Shown: in pieces, positions 20,350 through 31,245 of the stretch
Position numbering within the stretch: position 1 is the first letter of the stretch
How the letters are laid out: each line of letters starts with the position of its first letter
DNA from: Ahaetulla prasina
Lineage: Eukaryota; Chordata; Lepidosauria; Squamata; Colubridae
Direction of reading: 5' to 3'
NCBI RefSeq assembly: GCF_028640845.1
Contig: NC_080543.1
Coordinates: forward strand, 2,314,959 to 2,378,958
Length of the DNA stretch: 64,000 nucleotides
Notes under the pieces: generated by a model
What the model saw: only the letters and a program-made list of their open reading frames with translations
Told to the model about the DNA's origin: nothing
Databases searched by the model: none
Made by a program: the position numbers and the translations under genes

Positions 20350-20593
20350 GAGGTCCTTGTTCCCTTTTGAGCTTAGTTGTTCTCTTGCAGACGTTTCCTG
20401 ACTCAGCTAGATAACATCATCAGTGCTAGAAGGGAGTAGGGTTTGTAGAGAGGAGGGGGAGGAGGAGGAGGAGGAAGAGGAGGAGGAAGAGGAAGAGGAG
20501 GAGGAGGAGGAGGAGGAGGAGGAGGAGAAGAAGAAGAAGAAGAAGAAGAAGAAGAAGAAGAAGAAGAAGAAGAAGAAGAAGAAGAAGAAGAAG

Positions 20594-20624
<31 letters not shown>

Positions 20625-20846
20625 GAGGTCCTTGTTCCCTTTTGAGCTTAGTTGTTCTCTTGCAGACGTTTCCTGACTCAGCTAGATAACATCATCAGTG
20701 CTAGAAGGAGAGGGGGAGGAGGAGGAGAGGAGGAGGAGGAGGAGGAGGAGGAGGAGGAGGAGGAGGAGGAGGAGGAGAAGAAAAAGAAAAAGAAGAAGAA
20801 GAAGAAGAAGAAGAAGAAGAAGAAGAAGAAGAAGAAGAAGAAGAAG

Positions 20847-20877
<31 letters not shown>

Positions 20878-21240
20878 GAGGTCCTTGTTCCCTTTTGAGC
20901 TTAGTTGTTCTCTTGCAGACGTTTCCTGACTCAGCTAGATAACATCATCAGTGCTAGAAGGGAGTGGGGTTTGTAGGAAGGAGGAAGAGGAGGAGGAGGA
21001 GGAGGAGGAAGAGGAGACAACTGTGAGGTCCTTGTTACCTTTTGAACTTAGTTGTGCTCTTACAGACATTTCCTGACCCAACTAGGTAACATCATCAGTG
21101 CTAGAAGGGAGAGGGGTTTGGTCTTTGCAAGTAAGCCACTTGTATATAAACGGAGAGCAAAAGCCCCCTCCCTCCTAGCATTGACGATGTTACCTAGTTG
21201 GGTCATGAAACAACCAAGCTCCGAGAGCACCAAGGACTAA
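18556..21240 (-). repeat. Array of PLE-1 tails separated by (GGA)n(GAA)n tracts
   Basis: Eleven minus-strand hammerhead-like units at about 18623-18670, 18761-18807, 18964-19012, 19335-19382, 19515-19562, 19823-19870, 20097-20143, 20385-20431, 20660-20706, 20912-20959 and 21061-21107, plus one plus-strand unit at 21175-21215. Spacing is about 140-370 bp, mostly through the length of the purine runs (GGA first, then GAA; up to 270 bp). On the minus strand most units read CTTCTAGCACTGATGATG, a changed hairpin, GGAAACGTCTGCAAGAG. Core and helix I are kept, but helix II is poorly paired compared with 60331 or 15601, so these may be relics. The long E/K/R-rich frames are microsatellite translation. 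Confidence 0.85.
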
Positions 21241-21307
21241 CCCCACAAAAATATTAGAGACTGGTGTGTTTATGTGTAAAACTGAGAGCTCAGCAGGGGA
21301 AGAAGCC

Positions 21308-22563
21308 ATGGATCTAAAATAATGCCGGGCTCCAGAAGGACGGAGGCTATGATGGTCCTTCAAACCAGGAGCCTCCAAACTTGGCAACCTTAAGACCGGT
21401 GAACTTCAACTCCCAGAATTCCCCAGCCAGCCACGTGTGGCTGGCTGGGGAATTCTGGGAGTTGAAGTCCACCGGTCTTAAGGTTGCCAAGTTCAAAGCG
21501 TGGTCTCATGATGGTTCCAAAGTCAATCCTTTCCCAACTGGGCCAGTCAAATCTGGGAGATCCAGAACAACCCTTCCAGCTGCTGTTTTCCTCCTTCTCC
21601 TCTGACCCGCCGCAGGAGCCAGGCTGCAATTTTCAGAATCCCGCCGACGTCACCCTGGCAATTGGCTCTGCCAAGGGGGCCGGGCGACATCCGGATGATT
21701 GATAGGCCGGGCATTCGGCATTGTTTGCGGTAGAAATATTGCATGCTTCCTGCAAAATCATTTGTTAGCCGGTTAGCGCCATCATTAATTCATGGCCCCG
21801 GTAGATGTCTTCTTAACATTATTTAATATTAATAGGGGTGCAGTAAATGCTCTTCAATTATGCATTGATGCTTCGGTAGGCAAACCGGTTTTTTTTTTTT
21901 CCTTTTCTTTTCTTAGTCTGATGTCGGGTCTCAAGAGGATTTTTTTTTAAAAAAACCCAGTCTGGAGGTTTCATTCCTGGTAGGTCTCATTTTGCAGCAT
22001 CACTCAGTTTCGATCAGTACTTGTTTACTGTTACATATTCCTCCTCTTCCTCATTTCTGCACTCATTTCATGCACTGGCTACCTGTGGCCTTCCGGGTGC
22101 GCTTCAAGGTTTTGGTAACCATCTTCAAAGCGCTCCATGGCATAGGGCCGGGTTATCTACGGGACCGCCTGCTGCTACCGAATACCTCTCACCGACCCGT
22201 GCGCTCTCACAGAGAGGGACTCCTCAGGGTGCCGTCAGCTAGGCAGTGTCGTCTGGCGACGCCCAGGGGAAGAGCCTTCTGTGGGGCTCCACCCTCTGGA
22301 ACGAACTCCCCAGGACTCCGTCAACTTCCGGACCTCCAACCTTCCGTCATGAGCTCAAGACCCATTTATTCATCTGTGCAGGACTGGACTAGATTTTAAA
22401 TTTACAGGGGTTTTAATTGGTTTTTAATATTTATATTTATATTTTTAATAATTTGGCATTAGAATAAGTTTTTTAATGGTTATCTTAATTTGTACATAAA
22501 TGTTTTATTTGCCTGTGAACCGCCCTGAGTCCTTCGGGAGATAGGGCGGTATACAAATATGAA

Positions 22564-22630
<67 letters not shown>

Positions 22631-22961
22631 ATTTCATCCTCCAAAACCACACCCTGTTCTAGCACTGATGATGTTCCCTACTTGGGTCATGAAACGTCTG
22701 CAAGAAAACCACCAAGCTCAGCTAGGAACCAGGGACCCCACAGTTCTTTTCTTCCTCCTCCTCCTTCTCCACTCTGCACACCATAATCCTTTCTAGCACT
22801 GATGATGTTCCCTAGTTGGGCATGAGATGTCTGCAAGAAACCCACCAAGCTCAGAGAGCACCAAAGACCCCTCCGTCCTCCTCCTCTCCCCAAATCCCAT
22901 CCCCTTGTAATATTAATGATGTTACCTAGTTGGGTCATAAAACATCTGCAAGAAAACAACC
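21308..22961. repeat. Segmental tandem duplication, copy A
   Basis: Begins ATGGATCTAAAATAATGCC and ends CTGCAAGAAAACAACCC, where copy B starts again with ATGGATCTAAAATAATGCC. Contents: a perfect palindromic hAT-P MITE (21369-21495), a 210-bp stretch missing from B (21496-21710), a shared non-repeat block (21711-21990), an L2-like 3' end (22068-22632) and three PLE-1 tails (22656-22707, 22791-22840, 22907-22953). Relative to B, the L2-like frame has small deletions near 22280-22350. Confidence 0.9.
22068..22632 (+). mobile_element. L2-like LINE 3' end in duplication copy A
   Basis: Encodes HWLPVAFRVRFKVLVTIFKA and HRPVRSHREGLLRVPSARQC, then is frameshifted by short deletions. The 3' hairpin CCGCCCT...AGGGCGG is at 22520-22550 and the tail is (AAAT)n, 22560-22632. 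Confidence 0.85.
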
Positions 22962-23041
22962 CATGGATCTAAAATAATGCCGGGCTCCAGAAGGACGGAG
23001 GCTATGATGGTCCTTCAAACCAGGAGCCTCAAACTTGGCAA

Positions 23042-25182
23042 GACGGTGAACTTCAACTCCCAGAGTTCCTCAGCCAGCTTTGCTCTAGGGCAGGGGTCTC
23101 CAACCTTGGTCCCTTTAAGACTTGTGGACTTCAACTCCCAGAGTTCCTCAGCCAGCTTTGCTCTAGGGCAGGGGTCTCCAACCTTGGTCCCTTTAAGACT
23201 TGTGGACTTCAACTCCCAGAGTTCCTCAGCCAGCTTTGCTCTAGGGCAGGGGTCTCCAACCTTGGTCCCTTTAAGACTTGTGGACTTCAACTCCCAGAGT
23301 TCCTCAGCCAGCTTTGCTCTAGGGCAGGGGTCTCCAACCTTGGTCCCTTTAAGACTTGTGGACTTCAACTCCCAGAGTTCCTCAGCCAGCTTTGCTCTAG
23401 GGCAGGGGTCTCCAACCTTGGTCCCTTTAAGACTTGTGGACTTCAACTCCCAGAGTTCCTCAGCCAGCTTTGCTCTAGGGCAGGGGTCTCCAACCTTGGT
23501 CCCTTTAAGACTTGTGGACTTCAACTCCCAGAGTTCCTCAGCCAGCTTTGCTCTAGGGCAGGGGTCTCCAACCTTGGTCCCTTTAAGACTTGTGGACTTC
23601 AACTCCCAGAGTTCCTCAGCCAGCTTTGCTCTAGGGCAGGGGTCTCCAACCTTGGTCCCTTTAAGACTTGTGGACTTCAACTCCCAGAGTTCCTCAGCCA
23701 GCTTTGCTCTAGGGCAGGGGTCTCCAACCTTGGTCCCTTTAAGACTTGTGGACTTCAACTCCCAGAGTTCCTCAGCCAGCTTTGCTCTAGGGCAGGGGTC
23801 TCCAACCTTGGTCCCTTTAAGACTTGTGGACTTCAACTCCCAGAGTTCCTCAGCCAGCTTTGCTCTAGGGCAGGGGTCTCCAACCTTGGTCCCTTTAAGA
23901 CTTGTGGACTTCAACTCCCAGAGTTCCTCAGCCAGCTTTGCTCTAGGGCAGGGGTCTCCAACCTTGGTCCCTTTAAGACTTGTGGACTTCAACTCCCAGA
24001 GTTCCTCAGCCAGCTTTGCTCTAGGGCAGGGGTCTCCAACCTTGGTCCCTTTAAGACTTGTGGACTTCAACTCCCAGAGTTCCTCAGCCAGCTTTGCTCT
24101 AGGGCAGGGGTCTCCAACCTTGGTCCCTTTAAGACTTGTGGACTTCAACTCCCAGAGTTCCTCAGCCAGCTTTGCTCTAGGGCAGGGGTCTCCAACCTTG
24201 GTCCCTTTAAGACTTGTGGACTTCAACTCCCAGAGTTCCTCAGCCAGCTTTGCTCTAGGGCAGGGGTCTCCAACCTTGGTCCCTTTAAGACTTGTGGACT
24301 TCAACTCCCAGAGTTCCTCAGCCAGCTTTGCTCTAGGGCAGGGGTCTCCAACCTTGGTCCCTTTAAGACTTGTGGACTTCAACTCCCAGAGTTCCTCAGC
24401 CAGCTTTGCTCTAGGGCAGGGGTCTCCAACCTTGGTCCCTTTAAGACTTGTGGACTTCAACTCCCAGAGTTCCTCAGCCAGCTTTGCTCTAGGGCAGGGG
24501 TCTCCAACCTTGGTCCCTTTAAGACTTGTGGACTTCAACTCCCAGAGTTCCTCAGCCAGCTTTGCTCTAGGGCAGGGGTCTCCAACCTTGGTCCCTTTAA
24601 GACTTGTGGACTTCAACTCCCAGAGTTCCTCAGCCAGCTTTGCTCTAGGGCAGGGGTCTCCAACCTTGGTCCCTTTAAGACTTGTGGACTTCAACTCCCA
24701 GAGTTCCTCAGCCAGCTTTGCTCTAGGGCAGGGGTCTCCAACCTTGGTCCCTTTAAGACTTGTGGACTTCAACTCCCAGAGTTCCTCAGCCAGCTTTGCT
24801 CTAGGGCAGGGGTCTCCAACCTTGGTCCCTTTAAGACTTGTGGACTTCAACTCCCAGAGTTCCTCAGCCAGCTTTGCTCTAGGGCAGGGGTCTCCAACCT
24901 TGGTCCCTTTAAGACTTGTGGACTTCAACTCCCAGAGTTCCTCAGCCAGCTTTGCTCTAGGGCAGGGGTCTCCAACCTTGGTCCCTTTAAGACTTGTGGA
25001 CTTCAACTCCCAGAGTTCCTCAGCCAGCTTTGCTCTAGGGCAGGGGTCTCCAACCTTGGTCCCTTTAAGACTTGTGGACTTCAACTCCCAGAGTTCCTCA
25101 GCCAGCTTTGCTCTAGGGCAGGGGTCTCCAACCTTGGTCCCTTTAAGACTTGTGGGCTTCAACTCCCAGAGTTCCTCAGCCG
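23042..25182. repeat. 78-bp satellite array 1, about 27 homogeneous units
   Basis: Each unit starts CAGGGGTCTCCAACCTTGG, contains AAGACTTGTGGACTTCAAC and CAGAGTTCCTCAGCCAGC, and ends TTTGCTCTAGGG: the left half of the hAT-P MITE. By eye the internal units are identical; the last has one change (GTGGGCTTC). Because 78 is three times 26 and the unit lacks stops, 754- and 739-codon frames run on both strands. No promoter, splice or codon signal suggests a protein. Confidence 0.95.
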
Positions 25183-25529
25183 GGCATTCGGCATTGTTTG
25201 CGGTAGAAATATTGCATGCTTCCTGCAAAATCATTTGTTAGCCGGTTAGCGCCATCATTAATTCATGGCCCCGGTAGATGTCTTCTTAACATTATTTAAT
25301 ATTAATAGGGGTGCAGTAAATGCTCTTCAATTATGCATTGATGCTTCGTAGGCAAACCGGTTTTTTTTTCCTTTTCTTTTCTTAGTCTGATGTCGGGTCT
25401 CAAGAGGATTTTTTTTTAAAAAAACCCAGTCTGGAGGTTTCATTCCTGGTAGGTCTCATTTTGCAGCATCACTCAGTTTCGATCAGTACTTGTTTACTGT
25501 TACATATTCCTCCTCTTCCTCATTTCTGC

Positions 25530-26041
25530 ACTCATTTCATGCACTGGCTACCTGTGGCCTTCCGGGTGCGCTTCAAGGTTTTGGTAACCATCTTCAAAGC
25601 GCTCCATGGCATAGGGCCGGGTTATCTACGGGACCGCCTGCTGCTACCGAATACCTCTCACCGACCCGTGCGCTCTCACAGAGAGGGACTCCTCAGGGTG
25701 CCGTCAGCTAGGCAGTGTCGTCTGGCGACGCCCAGGGGAAGAGCCTTCTCTGTGGGGGCTCCCACCCTCTGGAACGAACTCCCCCCAGGACTCCGTCAAC
25801 TTCCGGACCTCCGAACCTTCCGTCGCGAGCTCAAGACACATTTATTCATCTGTGCAGGACTGGACTAGATTTTAAATTTACAGGGGTTTTAATTGGTTTT
25901 TAATATTTATATTTATATTTTTAATAATTTGGCATTAGAATAAGTTTTTTAATGGTTATCTTAATTTGTACATAAATGTTTTATTTGCCTGTGAACCGCC
26001 CTGAGTCCTTCGGGAGATAGGGCGGTATACAAATATGAATA

Positions 26042-26091
<50 letters not shown>

Positions 26092-26096
26092 TTCAT
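25530..26096 (+). mobile_element. L2-like LINE 3' end in duplication copy B
   Basis: Better preserved than in copy A: the frame 25461-25868 covers HWLPVAFRVRFKVL to FRRELKTHLFICAGLD without interruption. The 3' hairpin is at 25995-26025 and an (AAT)n tail follows (26040-26085). Confidence 0.85.
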
Positions 26097-26479
26097 CCTC
26101 CAAAACCACACCCTGTTCTAGCACTGATGATGTTCCCTACTTGGGTCATGAAACGTCTGCAAGAAAACCACCAAGCTCAGCTAGGAACCAGGGACCCCAC
26201 AGTTCTTTTCTTCCTCCTCCTCCTTCTCCACTCTGCACACCATAATCCTTTCTAGCACTGATGATGTTCCCTAGTTGGGCATGAGATGTCTGCAAGAAAC
26301 CCACCAAGCTCAGAGAGCACCAAAGACCCCTCCGTCCTCCTCCTCTCCCCAAATCCCATCCCCTTGTAATATTAATGATGTTACCTAGTTGGGTCATAAA
26401 ACATCTGCAAGAAAACAACCCATCTGTCAGCATTGGGGGCCATCTTTTCCTTTGGCTCTTCAGGGCTGCCACTCTTATT

Positions 26480-27556
26480 ATTTATTTATTTATTTTATTA
26501 GATTTTTATACCGCCCTTCTCCCGAAGGACTCAGGGCGGTGTACAGCCAGAAAATAAAACCCACAATATACACAAATTAAAATAGAAATTAAGACGAGCA
26601 TATTACAAAAAATGGCCGACATTTAAAAGTTTTAAAACCCTAAAAAATAATAAATAACCCCAATTAAAATTTACTAAAACTTTTAAGCCAGTCCCGCTTG
26701 AATAAATAAATGCGTTTTCAGCTCACGGCGAAAAGTCCGAAGATCAGGCACTTGGCGTAGACCAGGGGGAAGTTCGTTCCAAAGCGTAGGAGCTCCAACA
26801 GAGAAGGACCTTCCCCTGGGGGCCGCCAGCCGACATTGTTTGGCGGACGACACCCTGAGTAGACCCTCTCTGTGAGAGCGTACGGGTCGGTGGGAGGCAT
26901 AAGGTAACAGCAGGCGGTCCCGTAAGTACCCGGGCCCTAAGCCATGGAGCGCTTTAAAGGTGGTAACCAAAATCTTAAAGCGCACCCGAAAGACCACAGG
27001 AAGCCAGTGCAGACTGCGCAGTAGTGGTGTTACATGGGAGCAACGAGTGGCTCCCATTACTACTCGCGCAGCTGCATTCTGGACTAGCTGCAGCCTCTGG
27101 GTGCACTTCAAGGGCAGCCCCATGTAGAGAGCATTGCAATAATCCAAACGAGAAGTGACCAGAGCATGAGTGACCGTGCATAAGACATCCCGGTCAAGGA
27201 AGGGGAGCAACTGGCGGACCAAGCGTACTTGGTGAAAGGCCCTCCTGGAGACGGCCGCCAAATGATCATCAAACGACAGCCGCCCATCCAGGAGGACGCC
27301 CAAGTTGCATACCCCTTCCATTGGGGCCAATAACTTGCCCCCGACAGTCAGCCGCGGTTGCAGCTCACTGTACCAGGGTGCCGGCATCCACAGCCACTCC
27401 GTCTTGGAGGGATTGAGCTTGAGTCTGTTTCTCCCCATCCAGACCCGTATGGCTTCCAAGCACTGGGACAGCACTTCGACAGCTTCGTTGGGGTGGTCCG
27501 GGGTGGAAAAGTACAGCTGAGTATCATCAGCGTACAGATGGTAACTCACCCCGAAA
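26480..27556 (-). mobile_element. L2-like LINE 3' part with intact reverse transcriptase end
   Basis: The minus-strand ORF (26683-27549, 288 codons, no stop) starts at the RT catalytic block (YHLYADDTQLYFS, with the YADD aspartates). It continues through NPSKTEWLWMP, SFDDHLAAVSRRAF, SRLDYCNALYMGLP and NELPPGLRQVP to the C-terminus. The 3' end is the CUUCGG hairpin (26511-26539) plus an AAAT tail. The element is truncated just upstream of YADD and so cannot be autonomous. It is the youngest-looking LINE copy in the window. Confidence 0.9.
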
Positions 27557-27577
27557 CCACTGATGACCTCTTAGCAC

Positions 27578-27901
27578 TGTGGGAAAACGGGAGGGGATTT
27601 GCATGGAGTTGGTGGAGATATATATATATAGCCATAACAACATTCCTTTCTCGAGGAGTCAAGGACGTTCAGCCATCTGCATCTGGAGAGGGGTGACTGA
27701 GGGATCCTCTCCAGTTGGGACAGTGGATTGATTGGACCATGGGATGGCCATGTGGGTTCAGGGGAAGGGACTTTGGGGGGAGGATTTCAGTTTCGGGTTT
27801 TCCCAGATGTGCCAATATGACATCTCTAATAAAATGGAACTTTGACGAACTTCTAGCTTTGGAGTCTTCTTTTGTTGGGGGTGTTACTTGGGACCCTGAC
27901 A
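27578..27901 (+). mobile_element. Possible LTR fragment
   Basis: Starts TGTGGGAAAACGGG and ends GACCCTGACA, with a (TA)n box at about 27617-27632 and AATAAAATGG at about 27827. Flanks do not form a duplication, so LTR identity is tentative; PLE-1 tail sequence follows. Confidence 0.4.
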
Positions 27902-28014
27902 CCAGCTCAGAGAGTACCAAAGACCCCACAGTCCTCCTCCTCCTCCTCCTTCGGGTGCTTTGGAAAATAACTTGGCCCCCCTCTTCTTTGTGACAGCCCC
28001 TCAAATACTGAACT
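27902..28014. mobile_element. PLE-1 and CR1-A scraps
   Basis: CAGCTCAGAGAGTACC and CACAGTCC(TCC)n are PLE-1 tail; GGTGCTTTGGAAAATAAC up to TCAAATACTG is a minus-strand CR1-A fragment that serves as target of the next LTR. Confidence 0.55.
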
Positions 28015-28519
28015 TGTTGTGGCCCCAGCCCCCGAACCTGGCCCCATGCCCGAAAGTGACTCCGAGAGTGAGGAGGAAGGGCCGGTAAGGCTTACCTCGG
28101 GAGCATCGATGCCTTTGGCCCGGCTCCAGGAGCCAGAACCAGACCAGTCGGAGGACGTAATGAGGCCGTCATCCCCTGATTCCTCCCTTCCCCAGGCTAC
28201 GCCTTCAGACCCAGCTGATAATAATAATAATCAAGCTTGGATCGACCAGTGCTTCGGAAGATTAGAGAGGCGGCGTCATCAAGAGGAAGGGTGGGGCAGG
28301 AGCCCCACCCCACAGGATATATAAGGAGCTTTGGGACTGCTCTCACTCCACGGGAAGCAAAGTTTAGCTGATCCGTTTCAAAAAGAGCTGAAAGTCTTGC
28401 TACGTGAGTCATTTGTTTGAACTTTGGCAGGCAGCTGCGATTTCTCTGCCAGGACTGATAAGAGCCGTGAATCCACTGGCTGAAGGCCAGCTCGTGGGTC
28501 TGAAGTGGAGAAGGAGACA
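28015..28519 (+). mobile_element. Solo LTR, third variant (LTR-c)
   Basis: Starts TGTTGTGGCCCCAGCCC and ends GAAGGAGACA; flanks GAACT and GAACA agree at 4/5. A TATA box (GGATATATAAGG) lies near 28315-28326. An acidic frame (28019-28324) includes ESDSESEEEG and PEPDQSED, comparable in position and composition to the frames in LTR-a and LTR-b but not recognisably homologous throughout. The 3' boundary is less certain than the 5' one. Confidence 0.65.
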
Positions 28520-28540
28520 GAACATCACTACTGCTATTGT

Positions 28541-29030
28541 GTCAACAAGTGGTATTCAGTCAGTTTGGACCAGTTTGGGCGAACCGGTGGGCCCACCTGC
28601 TCCGACTCTATGCTGTCCTATTTGGGCACGTTTCTGAGGCCCGGCGCATGCGCAGAAGGCTCACGCACGAGCAAATCACATCAGTGGTGGGTTTCAATTT
28701 TTTTTACTACCGGTTCTGTGGGTATGGCATGGCTTGGTGGGCGTGGCAGGGGAAGGTTACTGCAAAATCCCCATTTCCTTCCCGTCAGCTGGGACTTGGG
28801 AGGCAGAGAATAGATGGGGGCAGGGCCAGTCAGAATTTTTACTACCGTTTCTCCCAACTACTCAGAATTTCCGCTACCGGTTCTCCAGAACTGGTCAGAA
28901 CCTGCTGAAACCCACCTCTGAATCACATGCACGGAAGGCTGGGCGCATGGGTGGAGGTGGTGTGTGCGCTCACATTTTCGGTGCTGGGCGAACCAGTAGG
29001 TAAATTACGTGAATCCCACCCCTGATTATG
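28541..29030. mobile_element. hAT-N2 element with a nested hAT-N1 element
   Basis: The outer element runs from AGTGGTATTCAGTCAG to GAATCCCACCCCTG, containing GGGCGAACCGGTGGG and GCGCATGCGCAGAAGG. The inner hAT-N1 (28682-28920, CAGTGGTGGGTTTCAA to ACCCACCTCTG) is flanked by perfect AATCACAT copies (28674-28681, 28921-28928). N1 and N2 share ACCGGTAG words and similar termini. Confidence 0.85.
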
Positions 29031-29032
29031 TC

Positions 29033-29860
29033 TCCAGCAGTCCTTCTTCTTTTCTCTAAACTGGCCATGCCCAGTTCCTGCAACTGTCCTTTGTCTGTTT
29101 AATCATTCTAGTTGCTCTTCTCTGCACCTTTTTTTTTGAGAGTCTCAAAGTTGTTTTGTTTGTCTGCCCGTCCCGTTCTGTCACCTTTTAAAAATCCCAT
29201 ACTGGAAATTCAGATGAGAGGTTAGATGGATTTAACAGGAAAAGTGGCCAGGATAAAGGATGCTTATTGGCCCAAAGCGATCTCTGAAATGGCAAAGAGC
29301 TCCTTACAAGAAAACAAAGCAAGCCTTTAAAACAGACGTTTACCGCAAGAAATCGTTGGTTTTCTGCCAACGCTTTGGATGTACTCAGAAAAAGGATGGA
29401 AAAAAAAAACACCAATGCATTTTTCAATTTAGGGATACTTCTGTGGAGGAAACGAAATGTGGGCCTAATTTAATTTGGTCATGTCCAGATGATTCTGCAA
29501 CTATGAACTGGAAAGATTTCAAACAAAATAGAGGATGTTAGAGGTGGAAAAACTTGTTCTGACCAAGCTCGCGTTTATTTTTGAGGGCACACACTCCCCA
29601 AAATAGCAGGGGATCTCAGGATAAAATCTAAATGGTACTTTGCTTTATTTCGTTTAACTGAAGTTGAATAAACTCCCTCTCCGGTTACATATTGAATAAG
29701 TCCCCCTTTCTGCCCTATCAAAAATTGAAATTTGGCTGCAAACCTTTCAGGACGATGCCTAGTGCTTCTATGGGCTCAGGATGATACAGAGATCTAGTCC
29801 TTGGAAGAGAATCACTGGAGCTCAAGGCCGAACTGCTGGGTCCCTGGTGCTTTCTGAACT
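29033..29860. other. CR1-A minus-strand scrap, then no recognised feature
   Basis: 29033-29135 matches the minus strand of the CR1-A coding end (AACTGGCCATGCCCAGTTCC, CTTCTCTGCACC). The rest to 29860 is apparently unique; the 93-codon frame at 29260-29541 has no recognisable domain. Confidence 0.45.
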
Positions 29861-30450
29861 GGGTGCTTTTCTTGCAGGCATTTCATGACCCAACTAGGGA
29901 GCATCATCAGTGCTAGAAGGGGATGGGGTTTGTGGAGAAGAGGAGGAGGAGGTGGTGGAGGAGGAAGAGGACGACGACAATGATGACTGGGGTCCTTGGT
30001 GTCTCTAAACTTGGTTGTTTTCTTGCAGATGTTTCATGACTCAACTAGGGAACATCATCAGTGCTAGAAGGGGATGGAGTTTGTGGAGAGGAGGAGGAGG
30101 AGGAGGAAGGGGAGGAAGAGGAGGACTGTGAGATCCTTGGTGCTCTCAGAGCTGGGTGGTTTTCTTGCGGAGTTTCATGACCCAACTAGGTAACATCATC
30201 AGTGCTGGAAAAGAGTGAGGTTTGCACTGATGATGTTATGTAGTTGGTCCCACAGTCCTCCTCCTTCTCCTGTATACAAACCCCACTCTCTTCTAGTACT
30301 GATGAAGTTGCCTATTTGGGTCACGAAACATCTGCAAGAAAACCACTCAGCGGAGAGAGCACCAAAAACCTTTCAATTCAACCCTGAACTACGTTCTCCT
30401 TTGCCGATACTCATGTGGCTGGAAGGGGCCTTCGAAGTCTCCTAATTCAA
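29861..30450. mobile_element. Cluster of PLE-1 tails in both orientations
   Basis: Minus-strand hammerhead-like parts at 29870-29920, 30021-30070 and 30162-30210; a broken plus-strand one at 30225-30250 and a better one at 30289-30342 (CTGATGA, hairpin, CGAAACATCTGC). GGA-rich runs lie between the minus units and a TCC run before the plus unit. Confidence 0.75.
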
Positions 30451-31080
30451 CCCCCAAGTTTACTTCTTAACAGGCCGACTCCTGGACATGAAAGGATTAT
30501 TAAACATCCGTCAAGAGGAAATTAAGCACAACTTTAAACTCAGTTCGTGAACGTCTGCGAGAATAGAACTTCAGAAATTCATCGGATTAAAAAAAAAAGA
30601 GAGAGAGAGAGAATGAAAAGGAATTTAAGGTGGGAACAGCCACTCTCTAAATGCAATTTGCAAGGGAAAGAAGATTGCCCAGAGAGTGGGTCAAAGGCAG
30701 GCCTGTAACAAAAGGGAGGAATACAATGGGAACGAGCCATTGCTAAAGTGAGCGAAGGGAAGAATGGAGAGAAAAAAAAAAGAAGTGAAGAAAACTATAA
30801 GAATAGGGGCAAACCGTGCGTCGCCAGGCAGGCAATCTGCAGATTAAATCTTAACGCCCGTTAAATTAATCCGGACGGGAGGGGCAGCCTCCCCCTCTTT
30901 CAAAGAGCTTGAAACTGGTTCCCGCATGCAAAGCAATTCATAGAAAAAAAATCTATGCAGTGGTGAGAACGGGAAACGGCTTGAGGGCGCCGAATGAATC
31001 AAAACGGAGAAGTTATCAAAGGTTGGCATAATTCGCCAGGGGACAAGCGGTAGAAACAGGGGGAAAGGGCCTGGAGAGAA
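30451..31080. other. No recognised feature except a short (GA)n
   Basis: A purine stretch (GA repeat at 30599-30614) and AT-rich DNA with no supported frame. Confidence 0.4.
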
Positions 31081-31245
31081 GAGAACTTTTGCAGCTCAGG
31101 GTTGAACTTGAAAAAGAATCTTTGGGACAACCATGACCTGGATGACTGAGAATCTCCACTGACTCTGAGCTGGTGGTTTTCTTGAAGGCGTTTCATTCAG
31201 GCGCTGATGATGTTGCCTACTTGGGTCACGAAACGTCTGCTAGAA
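31081..31245. mobile_element. PLE tail pieces, target of the satellite-bearing MITE
   Basis: 31095-31165 carries PLE-2 tail words (GGGACAACCATGACCTGG); 31168-31195 is a broken minus PLE-1 tail. At 31204-31238 is a well-kept plus PLE-1 motif: CTGATGA, T, GTTGCC/GGTCAC (five of six pairs), CGAAAC, GTC. The MITE insertion starts right after it. Confidence 0.75.

Larger units (their letters stand above)
22962..26424. repeat. Segmental tandem duplication, copy B, carrying the 78-bp array
   Basis: Same order as copy A, but the palindromic MITE and the 210-bp stretch are replaced by 78-bp units (23042-25182), and the L2-like tail is (AAT)n instead of (AAAT)n. Outside these differences the two copies look almost identical over more than 1 kb. 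PLE-1 tails at 26114-26165, 26254-26302 and 26368-26412 correspond to those of copy A. Either a recent duplication or an assembly artefact joining two haplotypes. Confidence 0.9.

Noticed and set aside
19003..20898. Glu/Lys/Arg-only frames of 60-100 codons
   Set aside because: Translation of GGA/GAA microsatellites in all frames.
18556..21240. CRISPR-like array of direct repeats with spacers
   Set aside because: Repeats are about 150 bp PLE tails, spacers are simple repeats, and the genome is vertebrate.
22977..25241. 754- and 739-codon open frames on both strands over array 1
   Set aside because: The 78-bp unit is a multiple of three without stops, so open frames on both strands are automatic. 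The peptide repeats exactly with the DNA and has no gene context.
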